Below are positions 1 through 8,802 of a stretch of 64,000 bases of DNA, piece after piece. The notes beneath the pieces are model-generated. The model saw only the letters and a list, made by a program, of their open reading frames with translations, made no database searches and had not been told where the DNA came from. Each line of letters begins with the position of its first letter. Positions within the stretch are counted from its first letter, which is position 1. A program made the position numbers and the translations under genes. The DNA comes from Scatomonas sp963928055 (lineage in GTDB: Bacteria > Bacillota > Clostridia > Lachnospirales > Lachnospiraceae): the NCBI GenBank assembly GCA_963928055.1, contig CAWVDN010000001.1, positions 186,001 to 250,000 on the forward strand, given 5' to 3'.

Positions 1-22
1 CCTTTAGGATACGGGGGAGATC

Positions 23-1387
23 ATGAACTTACCGGAAAGATACTGCCAGGAGATGCGACGGCTTCTGGGAGAGCAATATGAAGCGTATCTTGAAAGCTTT
101 CAGGAGGAGCCGGCGGCGGGACTGCGGGTCAACTGCCGGAAGACGGATCCGGAGACATTTCAGAAGATGTCCTCTTTGGATCTGCGGCCGGTTCCATGGA
201 TCTATAACGGATTTTATTATGAGGGTGCGGTCTCAGCGGCCAGGCATCCTCATTACTTTGCCGGCCTGTATTACATTCAGGAGCCCAGCGCCATGACCCC
301 GGCTTCCAGGCTGCCGGTAGAGCCGGGAGACCATGTCCTGGATCTGTGCGCGGCTCCCGGCGGAAAGGCGACGGAGCTGGGAGCCAGGCTTCAGGGAAAA
401 GGGTATCTGCTGGCCAACGATATCAGCGCCTCCCGGGGAGCGGCTCTGCTGAAAAATCTGGAGATGGCGGGCATTCCCAACGTGTTTGTCACCAGTGAAA
501 CCCCGGCCCGGCTGGCGGAAGCTTATCCGGAGGAGTTCGACAAGATCCTGGTGGACGCCCCCTGTTCCGGGGAGGGGATGTTCCGCAGGGATCCCCGGAT
601 GGCTGCCCACTGGGCGGAGTCCGGCCCTTCGACCTACACGGGAGTCCAGGCGGAGATCCTGGAGCAGGCCTGCCGGATGCTGCGGCCGGGAGGGAAAATG
701 CTGTACTCCACCTGTACGTTTTCCCCGGAGGAAAATGAAAAGCAGATCCTGCGTCTACTGGAGCGCCATCCGGAGCTTTCCCCGGAACCGGTGGAACCTT
801 TTTACGAGAGGTTTGAGAAGGGCCTGCCGGGACTCCGGGAGGCAGTGCGCATTTACCCGCACAGAATGAGGGGAGAAGGCCATTTCCTGGTGCTGCTGAA
901 AAAAGAAGGCGGCGGGGAACGTGAAAGAAAATCCCTCCCCGGAGAAACAGAGAGCGGGCTTCCGGAAGCGGCGGCGGAGTTTTTCGGCCACATCCGAAAG
1001 GATCTGACAGGGCAGAGATTTCTTCTGAAAAAGGAGCAGCTGTACTGTCTGGGGCAGGATATGGAGATCCGCCGGGGGATCCGCTACCTGCGGACAGGGC
1101 TTCTGGCGGGGAGCATCCGGAAAGGAAGATTCGAGCCGTATCAGGCATTGGCCATGGCGCTGCGGAAAGAGGAATTTGACTCTGTCCTGGATCTGCCCTC
1201 GGAGGATGTCCGGACGGTAAAGTATCTGAAGGGAGAGACCATCTCCCTGGATCCCGCAAAGGACGGAAAGCCCGGCCGGAGTTCCGGCTGGCAGCTGGTG
1301 TGTACCGACGGTTATCCCTTGGGCTTCGGCAAGCTTTCGGGACAGAACCTGAAAAATAAGTACCATCCCGGATGGCGGTGGCAGTAA
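23..1387 (+). CDS. rsmF: 16S rRNA (cytosine-C5) methyltransferase, RsmF/NOL1-NOP2-Sun family
   Basis: Predicted SAM-dependent RNA m5C methyltransferase of 454 residues acting on rRNA in the cytoplasm. The SAM-binding motif DLCAAPGGKATE lies near residues 107-118. Both family cysteines are present: motif IV PCSGEG near 180 and motif VI STCTFSPEEN near 229. The C-terminal third (about 290-454) matches the extra domain that RsmF/YebU proteins carry beyond the catalytic core. The ATG at 23 follows a GGGGGAGA ribosome binding site at 13-20. It is the first of a run of closely spaced + strand genes. The family call is firm; the exact target cytosine cannot be read from sequence. Confidence 0.9.
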   Translation: MNLPERYCQEMRRLLGEQYEAYLESFQEEPAAGLRVNCRKTDPETFQKMSSLDLRPVPWIYNGFYYEGAVSAARHPHYFAGLYYIQEPSAMTPASRLPVEPGDHVLDLCAAPGGKATELGARLQGKGYLLANDISASRGAALLKNLEMAGIPNVFVTSETPARLAEAYPEEFDKILVDAPCSGEGMFRRDPRMAAHWAESGPSTYTGVQAEILEQACRMLRPGGKMLYSTCTFSPEENEKQILRLLERHPELSPEPVEPFYERFEKGLPGLREAVRIYPHRMRGEGHFLVLLKKEGGGERERKSLPGETESGLPEAAAEFFGHIRKDLTGQRFLLKKEQLYCLGQDMEIRRGIRYLRTGLLAGSIRKGRFEPYQALAMALRKEEFDSVLDLPSEDVRTVKYLKGETISLDPAKDGKPGRSSGWQLVCTDGYPLGFGKLSGQNLKNKYHPGWRWQ

Positions 1388-1404
1388 CAGAGGGGAGGAC
1401 ACAG

Positions 1405-2136
1405 ATGAAAAAACTCCGGCTGGATAAGTTTCTGGCGGATATGGGTGTGGATACAAGGGCCGGACTGAAACAGCGGATCCGACAGGGGCAGGTCAAAGTA
1501 AACGGAGAAACGGTAAAAAAAGCGGAGCTCCATGTGGATGCGGAAACCGACAGAGTTTCCGTCAATGATCTTCCGGTGATCTATGAGGAGTTTCAGTATT
1601 TTATGCTGAACAAGCCCCAGGGGGTGATCACGGCTTCCAGGGATAAAAAAGAGCGGACGGTCCTGGACCTGCTGCCTTCCGGAACCCGGAAGGATCTGTC
1701 TCCCGTGGGACGGCTGGACAAGGACACGGAAGGCCTGCTGCTGATCACCAACGACGGAGCCCTGGCCCACCGGCTCCTTTCCCCCAGAAAGCATGTGAAA
1801 AAAGAGTACTATGCCGTCATCGACGGGCGGGTAGATCCGTCGGATCAGCTGGCTTTCCGGGAAGGGATCGATATCGGCGACCAGATCCCCACCCTGCCGG
1901 CGGAACTTTTCATCCTGGAGCAGGGGGCGGTGAGCACGGTGCTGGTGCGCATAGAGGAAGGACGGTTTCACCAGATCAAAAGGATGTTTGAAGCCCTGGA
2001 TAAGCGGGTGGATTATCTGAAGCGGCTTTCCATGGGGCCTCTGAGGCTGGATGAAGCTCTGAAGCCGGGAGAGTCCAGGCGGCTGACCGGGGAGGAGCTC
2101 CGGGCGCTTCTGGAGCTGAAGAACGGAAGGGAGTAG
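1405..2136 (+). CDS. RsuA/RluB-family rRNA pseudouridine synthase
   Basis: Converts a specific rRNA uridine to pseudouridine. The 243-residue protein has an N-terminal S4 RNA-binding domain (LRLDKFLADMGVDTRAGLK, residues 4-22) and the RsuA-type catalytic motif GRLDKDTEGLLL around residue 110, whose Asp is the family nucleophile. The ATG at 1405 is chosen over an in-frame start at 1372 because AGGGGAGG sits at 1390-1397 and the earlier start would overlap the previous gene. It most resembles RsuA (16S U516), but RluB/RluE-type specificity cannot be excluded. Confidence 0.85.
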   Translation: MKKLRLDKFLADMGVDTRAGLKQRIRQGQVKVNGETVKKAELHVDAETDRVSVNDLPVIYEEFQYFMLNKPQGVITASRDKKERTVLDLLPSGTRKDLSPVGRLDKDTEGLLLITNDGALAHRLLSPRKHVKKEYYAVIDGRVDPSDQLAFREGIDIGDQIPTLPAELFILEQGAVSTVLVRIEEGRFHQIKRMFEALDKRVDYLKRLSMGPLRLDEALKPGESRRLTGEELRALLELKNGRE

Positions 2137-2146
2137 AAGAACAGCA

Positions 2147-4024
2147 ATGGGATTTTTGCCAGTAACCAGAAAAGAAATGGAGGCGCTGGGATGGGAGAGG
2201 CCGGACTTTGTCTATGTGATCGGCGACGCCTATGTGGACCATTCTTCCTTCGGTCCGGCGGTGATCAGCCGGGTGCTGGAGTCCCGGGGATATAAAGTGG
2301 CTCTGATCCCCCAGCCGGACTGGAGGAAGGAGGAGAGCATCGCTGTGTTCGGAGAGCCGAGGCTGGCTTTCCTGGTTTCTTCGGGAAACATGGATTCCAT
2401 GGTCAATCATTATACCTCCTCCAAAAAGAAGCGGAGCTCCGACGCCTATTCTCCCGGAGGAAAGGCAGGCCTGCGGCCGGACCGGGCGGTGACGGTCTAC
2501 GGCAATCTGATCCGCCGGCGGTTCAAGCACACGCCGGTGATCCTGGGCGGTATCGAAGCCAGCCTGCGGCGTCTGGCCCATTACGATTACTGGTCGGATA
2601 AAGTGAAGCGCTCGGTGCTGCTGGATTCCGGGGCGGACCTGATCTCCTACGGAATGGGAGAGCGCTCCATCGTGGCGGTGGCAGACGCCCTGGACAGCGG
2701 TCTGCCGGTTTCCCAGCTGACCTTTATTCCCGGCACGGTCTACCGAACCAAAGAGATCCCGCCGATGACGGACCCGCTCTTTCTGCCCTCCTGGGAAGAG
2801 GTGTCCCAGGACAAGGAGGCCTACGGCAAAAGCTTCCGCCTTCAGTACGAGAACACGGATCCCATAACGGGAAGAGTCCTGGCGGAAGACTACGGAACCC
2901 GGGGATTTGTGGTGCAGAATCCTCCTTCCGCGCCGCTTACGGAGCGGGAGCTGGACGATGTGTATGAACTGCCCTATATGAGGGCCTGGCATCCCATCTA
3001 TGATCCAGAGGGAGGGATCCCCGCCTTTTCGGAAATAAAATTTTCCCTGACCAGCAGCCGGGGATGTTTCGGCGGCTGCAATTTCTGCGCCCTGACCTTT
3101 CATCAGGGGCGGGTGGTCCAGGGAAGGAGCCTGGAGTCCCTGCACCGGGAGGCGGAACTGCTCCGCCGGGATCCGGAGTTCAAGGGATACATCCACGACG
3201 TCGGAGGTCCCACAGCGGATTTTACGGGACCGGCCTGTGAAAAGCAGCTGACAAAAGGAGTCTGCGGAAACCGCCAGTGCCTGTTTCCGGAACCCTGTAA
3301 AAATCTCCGGGCGGACCACCGGAAATACGTGGCCATCCTGCGGGATCTGCGGAAGATCCCGGGGGTGAAAAAGGTCTTTATCCGGTCGGGGATCCGCTTC
3401 GACTATGTGCTGGCGGATCGGGACGATACCTTTCTGAAGGAACTGGTCCGCTGGCATATCAGCGGGCAGCTCCGGACCGCCCCGGAGCATGTGTCGGACC
3501 AGGTGCTCCGCTGTATGGGGAAGCCTTCCCACAAAGTATATCAGAAGTTTCTGCGGAAATTTCAGGAGTACAACCGTCTTACAGGAAAACAGCAGTTCGT
3601 GCTGCCGTATTTTATGTCCTCCCATCCGGGCTGCTCCCTTCGGGAGGCAGTGGAACTGGCGGAATATATCCGGGATATGGGCTTCGTGCCGGAACAGGCC
3701 CAGGATTTTTATCCCACCCCCTCCACCGTGTCCACCTGCATGTACTATACGGGAAAGCATCCCCTTACGGGAGAAAAACTCCACGTGCCCAGAGGGACCA
3801 GGGAAAAAGCCATGCAGCGGGCATTGATCCAGTACCGGGCTCCGGAAAATTACGAACTGGTGCGGGAGGCCCTGACCGCCTGCGGGCGCGGGGATCTCAT
3901 AGGCTACGGGCCCCGGGCGCTGATCCGTCCAAAACCCCCCGGAAAGCCCAGGGAAGGGACAAAGGGAGGGAAAAGAAAGCCCTTGTCTAAAAGGAGATCT
4001 TCTGGTAAAATTGGCGGTGTATGA
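2147..4024 (+). CDS. YgiQ-family (UPF0313) radical SAM protein
   Basis: A 625-residue radical SAM protein of the YgiQ family, whose reaction is not established. The N-terminal half resembles the family's cobalamin-binding-like region. The [4Fe-4S] cluster motif is C-x3-C-x2-C in SSRGCFGGCNFCAL near residues 303-316. A Cys-rich stretch near residue 365-385 (CEKQLTKGVCGNRQCLFPEPC region) is typical of this family. The C-terminus is Lys/Arg/Gly-rich. It starts 10 bases after the RsuA-family gene, so the two are probably cotranscribed. Confidence 0.88.
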   Translation: MGFLPVTRKEMEALGWERPDFVYVIGDAYVDHSSFGPAVISRVLESRGYKVALIPQPDWRKEESIAVFGEPRLAFLVSSGNMDSMVNHYTSSKKKRSSDAYSPGGKAGLRPDRAVTVYGNLIRRRFKHTPVILGGIEASLRRLAHYDYWSDKVKRSVLLDSGADLISYGMGERSIVAVADALDSGLPVSQLTFIPGTVYRTKEIPPMTDPLFLPSWEEVSQDKEAYGKSFRLQYENTDPITGRVLAEDYGTRGFVVQNPPSAPLTERELDDVYELPYMRAWHPIYDPEGGIPAFSEIKFSLTSSRGCFGGCNFCALTFHQGRVVQGRSLESLHREAELLRRDPEFKGYIHDVGGPTADFTGPACEKQLTKGVCGNRQCLFPEPCKNLRADHRKYVAILRDLRKIPGVKKVFIRSGIRFDYVLADRDDTFLKELVRWHISGQLRTAPEHVSDQVLRCMGKPSHKVYQKFLRKFQEYNRLTGKQQFVLPYFMSSHPGCSLREAVELAEYIRDMGFVPEQAQDFYPTPSTVSTCMYYTGKHPLTGEKLHVPRGTREKAMQRALIQYRAPENYELVREALTACGRGDLIGYGPRALIRPKPPGKPREGTKGGKRKPLSKRRSSGKIGGV

Positions 4025-4037
4025 AAGGAAACGGCAA

Positions 4038-4664
4038 ATGAATCGGACAAACATACGAAAGGGCGACTTCGGTTACATACGGAAACAGAAACGGGTAAGG
4101 CTCCTGCGAACCCTGGCCTGTTTTCTGCTGCCCCTGGCTATTTTCTGCGTGGGTTACGCTCTCAACCGGGGGGACCGGTACAATATCTACACGGTGATCG
4201 CCCTGGTAGGCTGCATTCCGGCCTGCATGTCCCTGGTGGGCATGATCATGATGTGGATGCAGAAGCCCATGAGCCGGGAACTGTATCGGGAGATCCGGTC
4301 CCACGCGGGGGACCTGCTCATGTCCTACGAGATGTATATGACGACCAGGGAGATCAGCATTTTTGTGGACGCCGCCGCCATCTGCGGCGGTTACGTGGCC
4401 GCCTACACGGACCGTCCGGCGAAGCGGAAAGATCTGGACTTCATGGAAAAGCATATAGAAAAAACCCTGCGGGCCAACAAGTACAGGATGTCCGTGAAGA
4501 TCTTTGACCAGAAAAAGGCATTCCTGGAAAGGCTGGACACCCTGCGGGCCAGACAGCAGGAATTTGAATCCGCAGCCAGTGAGAATTTTACTCCGGATGA
4601 AAAATATCCGGACCTTACCAGGAGCGAGCTGGTAAAGCATCTGCTCCTGGCCATATCTCTTTAG
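4038..4664 (+). CDS. Hypothetical membrane protein with two transmembrane segments
   Basis: Unrecognised 208-residue protein. Residues 1-20 are basic, followed by two hydrophobic segments: LACFLLPLAIFCVGYAL and VIALVGCIPACMSLVGMIMM. About 130 predominantly soluble residues follow, with a charged helix-like middle. This suggests a small membrane anchor with a cytoplasmic domain. The ATG at 4038 has AAAGGAAA just upstream; a TTG at 4011 would overlap the ygiQ-like gene. It sits 13 bases before a pseudouridine synthase and is probably in the same operon. No function is proposed. Confidence 0.7.
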   Translation: MNRTNIRKGDFGYIRKQKRVRLLRTLACFLLPLAIFCVGYALNRGDRYNIYTVIALVGCIPACMSLVGMIMMWMQKPMSRELYREIRSHAGDLLMSYEMYMTTREISIFVDAAAICGGYVAAYTDRPAKRKDLDFMEKHIEKTLRANKYRMSVKIFDQKKAFLERLDTLRARQQEFESAASENFTPDEKYPDLTRSELVKHLLLAISL

Positions 4665-4677
4665 AAAGAAGAACCGT

Positions 4678-5682
4678 ATGAAAGAGATCGTGATCACCGC
4701 CCGGGACGCAGGACAGAGACTGGACAAATATCTGCTCCGGTATCTGCCCCTGGCCGGGAAGGGATTTCTGTATAAAATGATGCGCAAGAAGAATATTGTT
4801 TTAAATGGTCGGAGGGCAGGAGGCAGCGAAGTTCTGAAAGAAGGCGATGCTCTCCGGCTGTTTTTTTCCCGGGAGACCCTGGAAAAATTCATGGGCCGGG
4901 AGGCGGAGCAGGAGGTTTCCTACCCCGCTCTGAAACCGGAAGAGGTCCTCTGGGAGGACAGTCAGGTGCTGGCGGTCAATAAACCGGCGGGGATGCTGTC
5001 CCAGAAGGCGGCTCCCGGGGATGTTTCCCTGGTGGAATATATCACCGGATATCTGCTGGAGACGAAAGCCCTGAGCCCTCAGGAACTGCAGAGCTTTCAT
5101 CCCGGCGTGGCGAACCGCCTGGACCGGAATACCAGCGGTCTGATCCTTGCGGGGAAGACCATGGCTGCCGCCCAGGATCTGGCGCGGATGTTCCGGGAAC
5201 GTTCCATGGAAAAATATTACCTTGCCCTGGCGGCCGGGACCCTGGAAAAGCCCGGGAGGCTCTCCGGGTATCTGGCCAAAGAGGAACAGCGGAACCGGGC
5301 GGTTGTCCTGCGAAAACCCGCACCCGGGGCGTCCAGGATCGAGACTGCCTGGGAGCCTCTCGGCACGGCGGAAGGGATGACCCTTCTGAAGGTGGAACTG
5401 ATCACCGGCCGGACCCATCAGATCCGGAGTCATCTGGCCAGTCTGGGCCATCCTCTGGCCGGGGACCGGAAATACGGGGATCCGGCGCTGAACCGCCGTC
5501 TGTATGAAAGATATGGGCTGGACCGCCAGTTCCTGCATGCCTGGAAGATCTGCTTTCCGGCTTTATCCGGCGCGCTGCAGGGCCTGGACGGCAGAACGCT
5601 GACCGCGGCTCCGCCCCCGGAACTGGAAAAGATCTTAAAGGCTATGAATTTATGGGAGGCTGTACAGGATGGACAGGGATGA
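4678..5682 (+). CDS. RluA-family (RluC/RluD-like) pseudouridine synthase
   Basis: A 334-residue rRNA pseudouridine synthase. An N-terminal S4 domain (RLDKYLLRYLPLAGKGFLYK, residues 12-31) precedes the RluA-type catalytic core. The core contains NRLDRNTSGLILAGKT near 145-160, with the catalytic Asp in RLDR, and the conserved GRTHQIRSHLASLGHPL near 245-262. Its 3' end overlaps the signal peptidase gene by 14 bases. A second, distinct RluA-family gene lies at the right end of the window. Confidence 0.87.
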   Translation: MKEIVITARDAGQRLDKYLLRYLPLAGKGFLYKMMRKKNIVLNGRRAGGSEVLKEGDALRLFFSRETLEKFMGREAEQEVSYPALKPEEVLWEDSQVLAVNKPAGMLSQKAAPGDVSLVEYITGYLLETKALSPQELQSFHPGVANRLDRNTSGLILAGKTMAAAQDLARMFRERSMEKYYLALAAGTLEKPGRLSGYLAKEEQRNRAVVLRKPAPGASRIETAWEPLGTAEGMTLLKVELITGRTHQIRSHLASLGHPLAGDRKYGDPALNRRLYERYGLDRQFLHAWKICFPALSGALQGLDGRTLTAAPPPELEKILKAMNLWEAVQDGQG

Positions 5683-6247
5683 AAGAAAGACAGAAGGCCG
5701 GGAGCCGGAAACAGAAAAAAAGAGCCTCGGCCGGGAAATCTGGGAATATGTAAAGCTGGTGATCATCGTGGTGGCGGCGGTGATCCTGCTGACGAATTTC
5801 GTGATCGTCAACGCCAGGATCCCTTCCGCTTCCATGGAAGATACGATCCTGGTGGGGGATCAGATCTTCGGCAACCGTCTGGCCTACAAGTTCGGAGAAC
5901 CGGAACGGTTTGACGTGATCATTTTCAGGTATCCCGACGACGAGAGCCAGCTCTATATCAAAAGGATCATCGGTCTTCCGGGAGAGACGGTGACGATCCG
6001 GGAGGGAAAGGTCTACATCAACGATTCCGACACCCCCCTGGACGACAGCTTCTGCCGGGAAACACCGTCCTCCAAGGGGGACGGCGTGTACCAGGTACCG
6101 GAGGACTGCTATTTTATGATGGGGGACAACCGGAACAATTCCCACGATTCCCGGTTCTGGGACAACAAATATCTTCAGAGAGACAAGATCCTGGGCAAGG
6201 CCGTGCTGCGGTACTGGCCCCTGACCCGCATTTCCCTCATCGAATAG
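5669..6247 (+). CDS. lepB: Type I signal peptidase
   Basis: Membrane-bound serine protease that removes signal peptides from exported proteins. The 192-residue protein has a basic N-terminus, one membrane segment (LVIIVVAAVILLTNFVIV), the nucleophile motif SASMEDTI (Ser near residue 52) and the general-base lysine in YIKRIIGLPGE near 93-103. The GDNRNNSHDSR box near 151-161 completes the family signature. It has the short Gram-positive architecture with one N-terminal anchor. It overlaps the pseudouridine synthase upstream and is followed 9 bases later by recU. Confidence 0.93.
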   Translation: MDRDERKTEGREPETEKKSLGREIWEYVKLVIIVVAAVILLTNFVIVNARIPSASMEDTILVGDQIFGNRLAYKFGEPERFDVIIFRYPDDESQLYIKRIIGLPGETVTIREGKVYINDSDTPLDDSFCRETPSSKGDGVYQVPEDCYFMMGDNRNNSHDSRFWDNKYLQRDKILGKAVLRYWPLTRISLIE

Positions 6248-6256
6248 GAGAAGCCT

Positions 6257-6790
6257 ATGGCAACCTGGAATTCCAGAGGCCTCCGGGGTTCCACCCTGGA
6301 GGAACTGATCAACAGAACCAATGAACAGTATCGGGAGAAGGGGCTGGCGCTGATCCAGAAAGTGCCCACCCCCATTACTCCCATTCAGATCGACCAGGTC
6401 AAACGGCATATCACCCTGGCGTATTTTGAGAAAAAGAGCACGGTGGATTATATCGGCGCGGTCCAGGGGATTCCGGTCTGTTTTGACGCCAAGGAGTGCA
6501 AGACAGACGTGTTCCCCCTGGCCAACGTCCATCCCCATCAGCTCCAGTTTATGAAAGAATTTGAGGGGCAGAAGGGGATCTCTTTTCTGCTCCTTTATTT
6601 TTCCGCGGAAAACAGGTTTTACTATCTGCGCTTCCGGGAGCTGCTGAAATTCTGGGAGCGCCGGGAAAAGGGAGGACGCAAAAGCTTCCGTATGGACGAG
6701 CTGGACGGCGACTTTTTTCTGGAGGGAGAGCAGGGGGTTCTGGTACCTTATCTGGAAGGCATCCAGAAAGATTTGTCCTCCAGGGATTGA
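6257..6790 (+). CDS. recU: Holliday junction resolvase RecU
   Basis: Firmicutes-type Holliday junction resolvase of 177 residues. It begins with the basic region NSRGLRGSTLEELINRTNEQ, which resembles the RecU N-terminal arm. The nuclease core includes TVDYIGAVQGIPVCFDAKEC (about residues 60-79), carrying the metal-binding Asp and the DAKEC catalytic motif, followed by HPHQLQFM. It is somewhat shorter than the B. subtilis protein. The usual partner pbp1A is not adjacent. Its stop codon overlaps the -35 hexamer of the histidine operon promoter. Confidence 0.9.
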   Translation: MATWNSRGLRGSTLEELINRTNEQYREKGLALIQKVPTPITPIQIDQVKRHITLAYFEKKSTVDYIGAVQGIPVCFDAKECKTDVFPLANVHPHQLQFMKEFEGQKGISFLLLYFSAENRFYYLRFRELLKFWERREKGGRKSFRMDELDGDFFLEGEQGVLVPYLEGIQKDLSSRD

Positions 6791-6814
6791 CAAATAATTT
6801 TCATGTGGTAATAT
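6787..6814 (+). promoter_or_regulatory. Promoter of the histidine operon
   Basis: TTGACA at 6787-6792 and TAATAT at 6809-6814, spaced 16 bases, lie just ahead of hisZ. The -35 overlaps the recU stop. No T-box or attenuator is evident in the short leader. Confidence 0.65.
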
Positions 6815-6845
6815 GGTAGCAGACTAAAGCGTCAGGAGAAAAGCG

Positions 6846-8102
6846 ATGAAAAAATTGATTCACACCCCGGAGGGAGTCCGGGACACTTACGGAAAAGAAT
6901 GTACCCGCAAAAGGGTTCTGGAGCGGCAGATCGAACGGCTGTTCCATACATACGGCTACCAGCACATCGAGACGCCCTCTTTTGAGTTTTTCGATGTGTT
7001 CGGCAAGGAGGTGGGGACGGTCTCCTCCCGGAATCTGTACAAGTTTTTTGACCGGGACGGCAATACCCTGGCTCTTCGGCCGGACTTTACCCCCTCCATC
7101 GCCCGGGCGGCGTCCATGTATTTTTCGGAAGAGGAAATGCCGGTCCGTCTGTGCTACCAGGGAAGCGTCTTTATCAATAACTCCAGTTACCAGGGGCGCC
7201 TGAAGGAGAGCACCCAGATGGGCGTGGAATTTTTAAATGAGAACAGTCCCGAGGCGGACGCGGAGCTGATCGCCATGGCTGTTTCCGTAATGAAAAACGC
7301 CAGCCTGCCGGAATTTCAGGTGAGCGTGGGGCACGCGGGATTTTTCAATGCCCTGGCAAGGGAGGCCGGTCTGACCCCGGAACAGAGGCAGGAACTGAAA
7401 GAACTGCTGATCATCCAAAACCGTTTCGGCGCCCAGGAACTGGTGGAGAAGCTGCGGCTGAAAGCGGATCTGGCGGCGGCTCTGAACAGGATCCCGGAGC
7501 TGGTGGGAGACCGGGAAATGCTGGAAGAGGCGGGAAGGCTCACCGCCAATCCCGACGCCCGGGCGGCCCTGGAGCGGCTGGGAAGGATCCGGGACCTGCT
7601 GGAGTCCTACGGATGCGAAAACTATGTGACCTTTGACCTGGGCATGCTGAGTCCCTACGAATATTATACCGGGATCATTTTCCAGGCCTTCACCTACGGA
7701 ACCGGGGACGCGGTGATCACGGGCGGAAGATATGACCAGCTGCTGGCCAGGTACGGAAAGTCCTCCCCGGCGGTGGGATTTACCACGAAAGTGGACGCTC
7801 TGCTCAGCGCTCTGGAACGGCAGCATATCCAGGTGCCGGTGGAGGATGCCATGACCATGGTCCTGTACCCGGCCCGGCTGGAAAAGCTGGCTCTTAAATT
7901 CGCGGCGGCGCATCGGGAGAAAGGGATGGACATGGCCTGCGTCCGCTTCGCCCCGGGACGGGTGCTGGAGGATTACCGCCGGTACGGGATCAGAAACCAG
8001 TTCGGCGGCATTCTCTATTTCCGTTCCGAGACGGAGGTGTACGCCCTGAACCTGGCCAGCGGCCAGACGGACCGGGTGGACATGAGTCCCTATCTGCAGT
8101 GA
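6846..8102 (+). CDS. hisZ: ATP phosphoribosyltransferase regulatory subunit HisZ
   Basis: Paralog of histidyl-tRNA synthetase that forms the active complex with short-form HisG in the first step of histidine synthesis. The 418-residue protein begins with TPEGVRDTYGKE and has class II synthetase-like core features, including ALRPDFTPSIARA near residue 77 and YEYYTGIIFQAF near 270. It lacks a synthetase C-terminal anticodon domain of usual form. It is the first gene of the operon and is followed 30 bases later by hisG, as expected for the heteromeric enzyme. Confidence 0.92.
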   Translation: MKKLIHTPEGVRDTYGKECTRKRVLERQIERLFHTYGYQHIETPSFEFFDVFGKEVGTVSSRNLYKFFDRDGNTLALRPDFTPSIARAASMYFSEEEMPVRLCYQGSVFINNSSYQGRLKESTQMGVEFLNENSPEADAELIAMAVSVMKNASLPEFQVSVGHAGFFNALAREAGLTPEQRQELKELLIIQNRFGAQELVEKLRLKADLAAALNRIPELVGDREMLEEAGRLTANPDARAALERLGRIRDLLESYGCENYVTFDLGMLSPYEYYTGIIFQAFTYGTGDAVITGGRYDQLLARYGKSSPAVGFTTKVDALLSALERQHIQVPVEDAMTMVLYPARLEKLALKFAAAHREKGMDMACVRFAPGRVLEDYRRYGIRNQFGGILYFRSETEVYALNLASGQTDRVDMSPYLQ

Positions 8103-8132
8103 AGGAAACAGGAAAGAAGAGGATGAGCACAG

Positions 8133-8786
8133 ATGAGATATTTAACCTTTGCCCTGACCAAAGGGCGGCTGGCCTATAAAACCCTGGAGCTTCTGGAAGG
8201 CATGGGCATTACCTGCCAGGAGATGAAGGATAAAAGTTCCAGGAAACTGATTTTTGTAAACGAAGAAAAAAAGCTGAAATTCTTTCTTGCCAAGGGCCCG
8301 GATGTGCCTACCTATGTGGAGTACGGCGCCGCGGATATCGGCATCGTGGGCAAGGACACGCTGCTGGAGGAAGGGCGGAAGATCTACGAGGTGCTGGACC
8401 TGGGCTTCGGAGCCTGCCGTATGTGCGTCTGCGGACCGGAGAGCGCCAGGGAATATCTGGACCATAACCAGCTGATCCGGGTGGCCACCAAATATCCGGC
8501 CATCGCCAAGGATTATTTTTACAACAAAAAAAATCAGACCGTGGAGATCATCAAGCTCAACGGCTCCATTGAACTGGCGCCTATCGTGGGGCTCTCCGAG
8601 GTGATCGTGGACATTGTGGAAACCGGCAGCACTCTCCGGGAAAACGGCCTGCAGGTGCTGGAGGAGATCTGCCCCCTGTCCGCCCGGATGGTGGTAAACC
8701 CTGTGAGCATGCGGATGGAGAACGGCCGGATCACGGAGCTGATCCGCAGCATGAAGCGCATGGTGACCGAGAGCGCAGGGGTCTGA
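8133..8786 (+). CDS. hisG: ATP phosphoribosyltransferase catalytic subunit, short form HisG
   Basis: Condenses ATP and PRPP to phosphoribosyl-ATP, the committed step of histidine synthesis. At 217 residues it is the short form that lacks the C-terminal regulatory domain and depends on HisZ, encoded immediately upstream. Visible motifs are FALTKGRLAYKTLELLE at the N-terminus, GAADIGIVGKDTLLE near 67-81 and the PRPP-binding loop region VDIVETGSTLRENGL near 158-172. The ATG at 8133 has an AAGAAGAGGA-type site upstream. Confidence 0.93.
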   Translation: MRYLTFALTKGRLAYKTLELLEGMGITCQEMKDKSSRKLIFVNEEKKLKFFLAKGPDVPTYVEYGAADIGIVGKDTLLEEGRKIYEVLDLGFGACRMCVCGPESAREYLDHNQLIRVATKYPAIAKDYFYNKKNQTVEIIKLNGSIELAPIVGLSEVIVDIVETGSTLRENGLQVLEEICPLSARMVVNPVSMRMENGRITELIRSMKRMVTESAGV

Positions 8787-8802
8787 AAAGGAGAAGAGGA
8801 TC

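Noticed and set aside
1976..4054. 692-codon open frame on the - strand
   Set aside because: It is the antisense shadow of the YgiQ-family gene; GC-rich codon use keeps the opposite frame open, and no family motif is visible.
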